Below the pieces are notes generated by a model, which was not told where the DNA came from, did not search any database, and saw only the letters and a list, made by a program, of their open reading frames with translations. Shown here one piece after another: positions 1 through 5,361 of a stretch of 9,807 nt of DNA. Positions within the stretch are counted from its first letter, which is position 1, and each line of letters starts with the position of its first letter. A program made the translations under genes and the position numbers. This stretch comes from DATEOR01 sp035273885 (GTDB taxonomy: Bacteria; Actinomycetota; Thermoleophilia; Gaiellales; Gaiellaceae), in NCBI GenBank assembly GCA_035273885.1, contig DATEOR010000086.1:1-9807 (forward strand), in the 5' to 3' direction.

Positions 1-2
1 AG

Positions 3-866
3 CTTGTCGGCGCCGCCCTCGGGCGGTTTGCATCCGACCCTGACTGGCTCCGACAGCAGTCGGCCGAAGCCAAGGAGTCCGCCGAAAGCCAGAGCGCCGA
101 GGCTCTCGGGAACGAGCTCGAGAAGCTCTACGAGTCGGTGCTCGCCCGTAGGCGCAAGGTCGTCCGACCGCCCGCCGAGCCGCTCGCGGACCGCGAGTTC
201 ATCCTCGCCGACCTGCATATGCACACGGAGCACTCCCACGACTGTGCCGTGCCGGTGGCGGACCTCCTCGACTACGCCGAGGGCCAGGGCCTCGGCGCGA
301 TCGCGATCACCGATCACAACGTCTTCACCGGCGCCCAGCAGGCTGTCGAGCTCTCGCGCGGCCGGAAGCTCACCGTCATCCCTGGCGAGGAGATCAAGAC
401 CGAGAAGGGCGAGGTGATCGGTCTCTTCCTCGACGAGCAGATCGAGCGCGGCCTGCCGATGGCCGACACGATCGCGGCGATCCGCGAGCAGGGTGGAGTC
501 GTCTACCTCCCCCACCCCTTCGACCGCCTGCACACGATCCCCGACGCGCCGACTCTCCACCGCCATCTCCCCGAGATCGACGTCTTCGAGGTCTACAACG
601 CGCGGCTCCTCTTCGAGGGCTTCAACGACGAGGCCCTCCGCTTCGCGCGAAAGTACAACCTGACCATGGGCGCGGGCTCCGACGCGCACGTCCTGCAAGG
701 AGTCGGCACGGGGCTCGTCCGCATGCGCGCGTTCGACAACGCCGCCGAGTTCCTCATCAGCCTGCGCTCGGCCGAGATCCTGCGGCGGCCGAAGTCGCTC
801 GTCTACCTGCAGGGTCTCAAGTGGGTGGCCCAGTCCCGGGCCCGGCGTTCGAAGGCCGCCGTGTAG
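3..866 (+). CDS. Glycosyltransferase-tail / PHP-domain hydrolase fusion (5' partial)
   Basis: This frame is open from the left edge and has no ATG, GTG or TTG before a GTG at 138 that lacks a ribosome binding site, so the gene most likely begins outside the window. Translation of 3-150 gives a hydrophilic helix ending in E-L-E-K-L-Y-E-S-V-L-A-R-R-R. This resembles the C-terminal helix of GT4 family glycosyltransferases. From about 200 the PHP (polymerase and histidinol phosphatase) domain follows, with its metal ligands present: HMH (216-224), DH (312-317), E in PGEE (387-392), H in LPHP (513-515) and SDAH (681-689). PHP domains are metal-dependent phosphoesterases. This one is the stand-alone type rather than DNA polymerase or HisK, and its substrate is unknown. 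If translation really begins at 138, the product is a 242-residue PHP protein. The PHP call is secure; the glycosyltransferase part rests on only about 50 residues. Confidence 0.85.
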   Translation, partial: LVGAALGRFASDPDWLRQQSAEAKESAESQSAEALGNELEKLYESVLARRRKVVRPPAEPLADREFILADLHMHTEHSHDCAVPVADLLDYAEGQGLGAIAITDHNVFTGAQQAVELSRGRKLTVIPGEEIKTEKGEVIGLFLDEQIERGLPMADTIAAIREQGGVVYLPHPFDRLHTIPDAPTLHRHLPEIDVFEVYNARLLFEGFNDEALRFARKYNLTMGAGSDAHVLQGVGTGLVRMRAFDNAAEFLISLRSAEILRRPKSLVYLQGLKWVAQSRARRSKAAV

Positions 867-889
867 GAAGAGGGGCTCTCCGCCCCGAA

Positions 890-895
890 TACTCT
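890..895 (+). promoter_or_regulatory. Candidate -10 box (TACTCT) before the UDG-like gene
   Basis: TACTCT fits the TANNNT -10 pattern and lies in the 45-bp gap after the PHP gene. It ends 10 nt before a TTG (906) and 16 nt before a GTG (912). No clear Shine-Dalgarno lies between, so the transcript would have a very short leader. No convincing -35 is visible. Read-through from the PHP gene is equally possible. Confidence 0.35.
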
Positions 896-911
896 CGCAG
901 CCCCCTTGCCC

Positions 912-1490
912 GTGCCCACGGACGACATCTCACAGCGCTACCTCGAGAAGGCGATTGCCGAGATCAACGATCTCGGGCGCGAGATCGCCCAGGAGGCGGG
1001 CGCGGACCGGGCACCGGTGCTCGGCTCGGGCCATCCGCAGGCCGATCTCTTCCTCCTGAAGTACGGGCCGCAGACCGCGGAGCAGCACGAGGGCGTCGCC
1101 TTCTTCGGCCGCGCCGGCCAGGCCGTATTGAAGTCGCTGCAGCGCCTCCAGGTCGACCCGACGGCGATCTACGGGACGAACTGCCTGAAGTTCGCCGGGG
1201 CCGAAGAGGAGCAAGCGCGCGAGTGGCTGGCGCGGGAGATCCACATCGTCCAACCCAAGCTCATCGTGGTCATGGGGCAAGATGCGCTCACGTGTCTGAA
1301 CGAAGTCCGCTTCCCGCTCGCGGCGGAGATCGCGAGCCAGCCGGGGTCGATCCAGAGGTTCACCCCGACGATCGAGGCGTTGGTGACTCCGGACCTGGAC
1401 GCGTCGCTGGACGAGGCGCCGGCGAAGAAGGACTTCTGGGAGGCCTTCAAGGCGATCGGACCCTGGTGGTCCGAACAGCCGCCGTACTAG
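912..1490 (+). CDS. Uracil-DNA glycosylase-like protein with degenerate active site
   Basis: This protein of about 192 residues has the outline of the UDG superfamily, nearest to families 4/5. It has a segment G-V-A-F-F-G-R-A-G (residues 61-69) matching the 'G.PFVG.AG' stretch, T-N-C-L-K-F (89-94) matching 'TNVVK', and a hydrophobic strand Q-P-K-L-I-V-V-M-G-Q-D-A (114-125) matching 'PKVIVALG..A'. The usual motif A (GEAPG..E) instead reads Y-G-P-Q-T-A-E-Q, and the usual 'HPS' motif reads V-T-P-D-L-D. There are only two cysteines, so the 4Fe-4S ligands of family 4 are absent. Base-excision activity is therefore doubtful; it may bind DNA or nucleotides, or act on another substrate. The start is uncertain: GTG 912 is used here, with TTG 906 two codons upstream as the alternative. 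The 3' end overlaps the next gene by 25 bp, suggesting translational coupling to the membrane protease. Confidence 0.7.
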   Translation: MPTDDISQRYLEKAIAEINDLGREIAQEAGADRAPVLGSGHPQADLFLLKYGPQTAEQHEGVAFFGRAGQAVLKSLQRLQVDPTAIYGTNCLKFAGAEEEQAREWLAREIHIVQPKLIVVMGQDALTCLNEVRFPLAAEIASQPGSIQRFTPTIEALVTPDLDASLDEAPAKKDFWEAFKAIGPWWSEQPPY

Positions 1491-2185
1491 CGGTCCTCGG
1501 CCTCCTCGCCTGGTACTACGGCGTCTCGGAGAACCTGGGAACCCTCAGTCTCTGGGCTGACGTCGCCTTCCTCTCCTTCGGGCTGATCCCGCTCACGTTT
1601 CTCCTGCCTCTGTTCGCCTTGCCCTTGCGGCGGTCGCAGATGGAGTGGCTCGGCTGGGCAGCCATCGTGCTCGTCGCGGTGAGCGTCCTGCTCGAGTGGG
1701 CCGACTTCGACATCGCCGCCAACTTCGTGAAGATCGCGGCGGTGGTTTGCGTCGCCTGGTGGTTCCTCTCCTTCTTCGAGGCGCTCTCCTGGGTCCTCCT
1801 CATCGCCGTCTTGATCGTCCCGGTGGATATCTTCTCGGTCGCGCGCGGGCCCACGAAGGAGATCGTCGAGAACCAGCCGCAGGTCTTCAACGCGCTCTCG
1901 ATCTCGTTCCCGCTGCCTGGCGAGCACAACTCAGCACAGCTCGGGCTTCCGGACGTCCTCTTCTTCTCGCTCTTCCTGGGCGCAGCTGACCGCTTCGGGC
2001 TGCGCATCGGGCTCACGTGGGTTCTGATGACGCTCTCGTTCGGCGCCACGCTCGCACTCGCGGTCGGGTTCGACATCTCGGGGCTGCCGGCGCTGCCGCT
2101 CCTCTCGGTCGCGTTCGTCCTCGCGAACGCCGACCACCTGTGGCGGTACTACAAAGACTGGCGCTCGGCGAGAGCCTCGAAGTGA
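1466..2185 (+). CDS. Presenilin/signal-peptide-peptidase-like intramembrane aspartyl protease
   Basis: This is a predicted 239-residue polytopic membrane protein with about eight hydrophobic segments (roughly 4-20, 31-54, 61-77, 84-101, 107-124, 159-176, 180-202, 206-222). Three signatures of the A22 presenilin/SPP fold appear in the right order and spacing. The first is V-D-I-F-S-V (Asp121, equivalent to the YD of TM6). The second is G-L-P-D (Asp163, equivalent to GxGD of TM7). The third is L-P-A-L-P (207-211, the PAL motif of the last TM). A charged loop of about 38 residues separates the two catalytic helices, as in archaeal presenilin homologues. Such enzymes cleave transmembrane segments within the lipid bilayer. 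GTG 1466 is chosen because it directly precedes the first hydrophobic helix; CTG 1463 is adjacent. The gene begins inside the UDG-like gene, and its 3' end overlaps the opposing phosphoesterase gene by 37 bp. Variations from the usual motifs are V for Y before Asp121 and P for G before Asp163. The family call is inference from motifs, but the combination is specific. Confidence 0.72.
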   Translation: MVRTAAVLAVLGLLAWYYGVSENLGTLSLWADVAFLSFGLIPLTFLLPLFALPLRRSQMEWLGWAAIVLVAVSVLLEWADFDIAANFVKIAAVVCVAWWFLSFFEALSWVLLIAVLIVPVDIFSVARGPTKEIVENQPQVFNALSISFPLPGEHNSAQLGLPDVLFFSLFLGAADRFGLRIGLTWVLMTLSFGATLALAVGFDISGLPALPLLSVAFVLANADHLWRYYKDWRSARASK

Positions 2186-2877
2186 GCCGTCACCTCCTCC
2201 GCGCTCGGCGGATGGAGGAGCGCGTCGTCCACGAGCTCGTCCGCGTCGGGAAAGCCGGTCTCGCGCACCAGCGCCACGGCGGCCTCGACGTCGTACCCCG
2301 TCCGGCGTAGCTCCACGGTCGGCCCCAGCAGCGCCCAGGCCGCGATGCCCGGCTCGCCCTCGTACGCCATCCCGACACTGCCCGCGTTGACGAGCCTGCG
2401 GTCGCCGACGAGGCGATCGAACTGAGCGTGCGTGTGGCCGCAGACGACGAGATCCTGAGTGACCCCGTCGAGGATCGGGTCGAGCCGCTTCGGCGGCGTG
2501 ATCGCGGTGAGGATCTCCTCGTCGCTTCGCGGAGAGCCGTGGCAGAAGAGGACTTCGCCGAGCCCGTCCACCTCCAGCGGAAGCGGGTGCGGAAGGCCGC
2601 GGAGGAAGGCGAGCTCGTCGTCGTCGAGCTGCTCGTGCACCCAGCGGGCGCGCCGCGTCCAGAGCTCCTCGCCCTCGCCCGGAGCGGCGACCTCGCGGTC
2701 GCAGTTGCCGCGGATGAAGGTAGCGCCGCGCTCGCGCAGCAGGCTCAGGCTCTCCTTCGGCATCGGGCCGAGGGCAACGTCGCCGCCGACGAGGATGGTG
2801 TCCGCGTCGACCTCGCCCAGCACGGCCTCGAGCGCGGGCAGGTTCGCGTGGATGTCGTAGAGCGCCGCGATTCTCAT
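2149..2877 (-). CDS. YfcE/MJ0936-type calcineurin-like metallophosphoesterase
   Basis: This 242-residue soluble phosphoesterase shows the full dinuclear-metal motif series: D-I-H at residues 8-10, G-G-D at 31-33, G-N-C-D at 57-60 (GNHD/E variant), C-H-G-S-P around His113, G-H-T-H at 147-150, and N-A-G-S-V-G at 164-169. The domain is the compact YfcE/MJ0936-like phosphodiesterase. These enzymes hydrolyse phosphodiester or phosphomonoester bonds in vitro, and their natural substrates are generally unknown. The ATG overlaps the stop of the upstream RNA methyltransferase gene (ATGA), so the two are almost certainly one transcript with coupled translation. About 50 C-terminal residues beyond the metal site form a tail rich in acidic residues. 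The 3' end overlaps the convergent protease gene. Confidence 0.9.
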   Translation of the reverse strand: MRIAALYDIHANLPALEAVLGEVDADTILVGGDVALGPMPKESLSLLRERGATFIRGNCDREVAAPGEGEELWTRRARWVHEQLDDDELAFLRGLPHPLPLEVDGLGEVLFCHGSPRSDEEILTAITPPKRLDPILDGVTQDLVVCGHTHAQFDRLVGDRRLVNAGSVGMAYEGEPGIAAWALLGPTVELRRTGYDVEAAVALVRETGFPDADELVDDALLHPPSAEEVTAHFEALAERQSL

Positions 2878-4235
2878 GCGCGCGTGAATACGGCCACTGC
2901 CTCGACGTGCGGCGTGTGCGGGAACATGTCCACCGGCCGCACCCGCTCGAGCGTATAGCCGTGCTCGGAAACGAGCTCCTTGGCGTTCCCGGCCAGCGTC
3001 GTCGGGTTGCAGGACACGTAGACGAGCCGCGGCGCGCCGAGCCTGCCGACGTGCGCGAGCGCCTTCCCGGCGAGCCCTGCGCGGGGCGGGTCGACCACGA
3101 CGACATCGGGATCGCCGGCCCGCTCCCGGAGCTCCTCGACATCGGCTCCGACCTCCCCCGCGAAGAACGCGCCATTTGGGAGCCCGTTGAGCTGGGCGTT
3201 CTCGACCGCGCACGCGATGGACTCCTCCGAGGAGTCGATGCCCCAGACGGTCAGCGCCTCGCGCGCCATGGCGAGCCCGATCGTTCCGGTGCCGCAGTAC
3301 AGGTCGTAGACCGTCTCGTCGCCTGTCAGGCCGGCGTATTCGATCGCGAGCGAGTACAGCCGCTCGCACATCGCCGTGTTCGTCTGAAAGAAGGCGTTCG
3401 GGCGGACGCGGAAGCGCAGGCCGAGGATCTCCTCCTCGATCGCCTCCTCGCCCCAGAGCAGCCGCGACGGGACGTTCGTGATCTCCGCAGGCGTGTCGTT
3501 CACGGCCCAGTAGGCGGAGCGCACCTCGGGGAACTCGCGCACGGCGGCGACGAACCCTTCCTCGTCGAGCTCGCCCCGCGCGGTGACGAGGACGACGAGC
3601 GCCTGCGCGGTGTTCCGCCCTTCGCGGACGACGAGATGGCGGAGATAGCCCTCCTGCGACTCCTGGTCGTAGGCGCGCAGGCCGTTCTCATTGGCCCACG
3701 CCTTGACGCGATTGCGAACGGCGTTGCCGAGGTCGGTCGTGAGCCAGCAGCGCTCGATGTCGAGCACGTCGTCCCAGCGGCCGGCCCGGTGGAAGCCGAG
3801 CGCAACCTTGCCGTCCTCCTCCGTGAACGAGTACTCGAGCTTGTTGCGGTAGTGGAAGACGGACTCCGCCGGAATGATCGGCTCGAGCTCGAAGCCCTCG
3901 AACCGGCCGATGCGGGCGAGCGCGTCCGCGACCTGGGCTTCCTTGGCGGCGATCTGCGCCCCATAGTCGAGGTCCTGGAAGCGGCAGCCGCCGCACGCGG
4001 GGTAGTGGACGCACGGCGCTTCCACGCGCGGCGCGCCGGCCTCGACGACCTCGAGCGCGGTCGCCTCGGCGTGATTTCGCTTCACCTTGGTGACCTTTGC
4101 GCGGACGGTGTCGCCGGGGAGGCCGCGGCGCACGAAGACCACGAAGCCGTTCAGGCGCGCGACGCCGTTCCCGCCGTAGGCGAGCGAGTCGATCTTGAGG
4201 TCGAGCTCCTGGTCCTTCTTCAGCGGGGCGGCCAC
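2874..4235 (-). CDS. rlmD: RlmD/TrmA-family class I SAM-dependent RNA (uracil-5-)-methyltransferase
   Basis: This 453-residue enzyme is predicted to transfer a methyl group from SAM to C5 of a uridine in RNA (23S rRNA in RlmD/RlmCD, tRNA in TrmA). It has an N-terminal TRAM-type RNA-binding domain (about 9-63), then four cysteines for a 4Fe-4S cluster (Cys75, Cys81, Cys84, Cys163). The catalytic domain contains F-F-Q-T-N-T (282-287), the SAM-binding D-L-Y-C-G-T-G (311-317), V-V-D-P-P-R-A-G (380-387), and the S-C-N-P nucleophile loop with Cys409. H-V-E with the general base Glu is at 443-445. The TRAM domain and Fe-S cysteines favour RlmD/RlmCD over TrmA, but the exact uridine cannot be told from sequence. 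GTG 4235 is taken as the start because it follows a TACCAT box by 7 nt and lies just before the TRAM domain. The frame stays open further upstream, but that stretch lies antisense to the divergent selenoprotein gene. Confidence 0.9.
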   Translation of the reverse strand: MAAPLKKDQELDLKIDSLAYGGNGVARLNGFVVFVRRGLPGDTVRAKVTKVKRNHAEATALEVVEAGAPRVEAPCVHYPACGGCRFQDLDYGAQIAAKEAQVADALARIGRFEGFELEPIIPAESVFHYRNKLEYSFTEEDGKVALGFHRAGRWDDVLDIERCWLTTDLGNAVRNRVKAWANENGLRAYDQESQEGYLRHLVVREGRNTAQALVVLVTARGELDEEGFVAAVREFPEVRSAYWAVNDTPAEITNVPSRLLWGEEAIEEEILGLRFRVRPNAFFQTNTAMCERLYSLAIEYAGLTGDETVYDLYCGTGTIGLAMAREALTVWGIDSSEESIACAVENAQLNGLPNGAFFAGEVGADVEELRERAGDPDVVVVDPPRAGLAGKALAHVGRLGAPRLVYVSCNPTTLAGNAKELVSEHGYTLERVRPVDMFPHTPHVEAVAVFTRA

Positions 4236-4242
4236 GAGCCCG

Positions 4243-4248
4243 ATGGTA
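4243..4248 (-). promoter_or_regulatory. Candidate -10 box (TACCAT) for the RNA methyltransferase operon
   Basis: On the minus strand TACCAT (TANNNT) ends 7 nt before the GTG at 4235, the spacing expected if transcription begins at or next to the start codon. No Shine-Dalgarno is present, pointing to a leaderless mRNA. It sits 17 bp from the -10 box of the divergent + strand gene, so the two polymerase footprints would overlap. Confidence 0.5.
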
Positions 4249-4265
4249 TCGGCGGTCTTGCGCGC

Positions 4266-4271
4266 TAGAGT
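4266..4271 (+). promoter_or_regulatory. Candidate -10 box (TAGAGT) for the selenoprotein gene
   Basis: TAGAGT (TANNNT) is followed after exactly 6 nt (CGCCTC) by the GTG start at 4278. This is the classic geometry of a leaderless actinobacterial gene. No Shine-Dalgarno and no clear -35 hexamer are seen; the -35 position coincides with the -10 region of the divergent methyltransferase gene. Confidence 0.55.
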
Positions 4272-4277
4272 CGCCTC

Positions 4278-4961
4278 GTGCTCATCGGCGTCGTCGGCGA
4301 CTACAACCCCGCGAACGAGACCCACACGACGCTGGAGGCCAGCCTCGCTCACGCGGGCGCGGCGGGCGAGTGGATCTCCACCGACGCCGTCCCGTCGGCC
4401 GACGAGCTGGAAGGGCGCTTCGCCGGTGTCTGGATCGCCCCGGCGAGCCCGTATCGGAGCATGGAAGGCGCCCTCTCCGCGGTCACCGCGGCGCGGGAGC
4501 GCGGGATTCCGCTCGTCGCCACCTGAGGCGGCTTCCAGCACGTGCTCGTGGAGTACGCACGAAACGTCCTCGGAGCGGAAGGCGCGGAACACGCGGAAAC
4601 GAGCCCGGAGGCGACCGACCTCGTGGTCACGCAGCTCTCCTGCTCGCTCTGGGGCCAGGAGCATCTGGTCTCTCTCGTCCCCGGAACCCGCGCGGCGGGC
4701 CTCTACGGAGCCGAGTCGGCCGTGGAGGACTACTTCTGCAGCTACGGCCTCAGCCCGGAGTACCGGCCGCGGATGGAGGAGGCGGGCCTCCGCGTGAGCG
4801 GGGTCGACGAGGAGGGCGAGGCGCGCATCGTCGAGCTGGAAGAGCATCCGTTCTTCGTCGCGACGCTCTTCTGCTTCCAGACGCGCTCACATGACGGCGC
4901 CCCGCATCCCCTGGTCGCCGGCTTCGCCGACGCGGCGCGTCAGTCCAGCGTGGTCACGTAG
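4278..4961 (+). CDS. CTP synthase C-terminal region-related selenoprotein (UGA at 4524-4526 read as Sec83)
   Basis: Residues 1-82 and 84-227 lie in the same frame, separated by one TGA. Together they make a class I glutamine-amidotransferase-like protein related to the C-terminal domain of CTP synthase. The N-terminus (L-I-G-V-V-G-D-Y-N-P) and A-P-A-S-P-Y-R-S-M (54-62) are typical. The TGA falls exactly at the nucleophile-elbow cysteine: L-V-A-T-[TGA]-G-G-F-Q-H. This family is known to occur with either Cys or Sec at that position, so TGA is best read as selenocysteine. Coding quality is unbroken after the TGA (A-E-H-A-E-T, S-C-S-L, E-H-P-F-F-V-A-T-L-F). The His/Glu partners of CTP synthase (F-H-P-E) are replaced by F-C-F-Q (198-201), so ordinary glutaminase activity is doubtful; its reaction is unknown. 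The start is GTG 4278, 6 nt after TAGAGT. The 3' end overlaps yjbQ by 22 bp. The alternative is a nonsense mutation. Confidence 0.85.
4524..4558 (+). promoter_or_regulatory. Sec UGA codon with candidate bacterial SECIS hairpin
   Basis: Bacterial selenocysteine insertion needs a hairpin in the coding sequence just after UGA, bound by SelB. By eye, GCG (4528-4530) can pair with CGC (4556-4558), CT (4532-4533) with AG (4552-4553), and CCA (4535-4537) with TGG (4549-4551). T4534 is left bulged, and an 11-nt apical region contains GTG. A bulged U below the loop is a feature of known bacterial SECIS elements. An alternative short stem is CACG (4539-4542) with CGTG (4547-4550) and a TGCT loop, with the loop 16 nt after UGA. 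The fold was judged by eye, so the exact structure is uncertain. Confidence 0.45.
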
Positions 4962-5341
4962 ACCTTCCGCGAGCGCGGGCCGTCGAACTCGCAGAAGAAG
5001 ATCCCCTGGTAGGTGCCGAGGGCGAGATCGCCGCCGTCGAGCGGCACGAGGATCTGCGGGCCGACGAGCGTCGAGCGCGCGTGGGACGGCGCGTTCGGCC
5101 CGTCGGCGTCGTCGTGGCGCCAGTCCCAGTCCTCCCCGACGACGCGGCCGAAGGCGCGCTCGAGGTCGTCGACGAGGTCCGGGTCGATGTTTTCGTTGAT
5201 CGTCACCGCCGCAGTCGTGTGCGGGACGTAGACAAGGGCGGCCGACCCGTCTTTCCCGTTGCTCCTGACCGCCTCGCGGACCTTCTCGGTGATGTTGACG
5301 AGCTCGGTCTTCTTCCCGGTCTGCACGTCAATCTGGTGCAC
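4940..5341 (-). CDS. yjbQ: YjbQ / UPF0047 family protein (secondary thiamine-phosphate synthase-like)
   Basis: This 133-residue protein is full length for the UPF0047/YjbQ family. It contains V-P-H-T-T-A-A-V-T-I-N-E-N (39-51) followed by D-P-D-L, then S-H-A-R-S-T-L-V-G-P (86-95), then L-A-L-G-T-Y-Q-G-I (107-114) and C-E-F-D-G-P-R (117-123). These are the conserved blocks of the family, including the histidines thought to line the active site. Members form compact trimers; some show weak thiamine-phosphate synthase activity, but the physiological role is unsettled. The GTG start lies 6 nt after a TAGGAT -10 box, and there is no Shine-Dalgarno. It is transcribed divergently from the peptidase operon through a shared promoter, and its end overlaps the selenoprotein gene by 22 bp. 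Confidence 0.92.
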   Translation of the reverse strand: MHQIDVQTGKKTELVNITEKVREAVRSNGKDGSAALVYVPHTTAAVTINENIDPDLVDDLERAFGRVVGEDWDWRHDDADGPNAPSHARSTLVGPQILVPLDGGDLALGTYQGIFFCEFDGPRSRKVYVTTLD

Positions 5342-5346
5342 ACAGC

Positions 5347-5353
5347 TATCCTA
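5347..5353. promoter_or_regulatory. Symmetric bidirectional -10 element TATCCTA
   Basis: TATCCTA has the symmetric form TANNNTA. Read rightward it gives TATCCT, 9 nt before the ATG at 5362. Read leftward it gives TAGGAT, 6 nt before the GTG at 5341. The two start codons are only 20 bp apart, so this 7-bp element is the only obvious promoter core between them. Both transcripts would have little or no 5' leader. Confidence 0.55.
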
Positions 5354-5361
5354 CGGCACTC

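Noticed and set aside
821..1465. Long + strand frame continuous with the membrane protease, which would give a 454-residue protein
   Set aside because: Its first 215 residues are Arg/Gly/Pro-rich low-complexity translation in the wrong frame across the PHP and UDG-like genes. Only the part from 1466 on has membrane-protein character.
1931..3175. Long minus-strand frame crossing the phosphoesterase and methyltransferase genes
   Set aside because: The translation is Arg/Gly/Ser-rich and spans two well-supported genes in another frame.
2907..4268. Long + strand open frame (453 codons) opposite the RNA methyltransferase
   Set aside because: It is an antisense shadow of a GC-rich gene; the translation has no recognisable motifs, whereas the minus strand has the full RlmD motif set.
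4278..4526. A separate 82-residue gene ending at TGA, with a second gene beginning at 4542
   Set aside because: Both halves are in one frame and together match one protein family, with the TGA at the Cys/Sec site. A true split would remove the nucleophile and leave both halves without function.
4236..4847. N-terminal extension of the methyltransferase frame up to 4847
   Set aside because: The extra 200 residues are antisense to the selenoprotein gene and lack similarity to the family. The TRAM domain begins right after the GTG at 4235.
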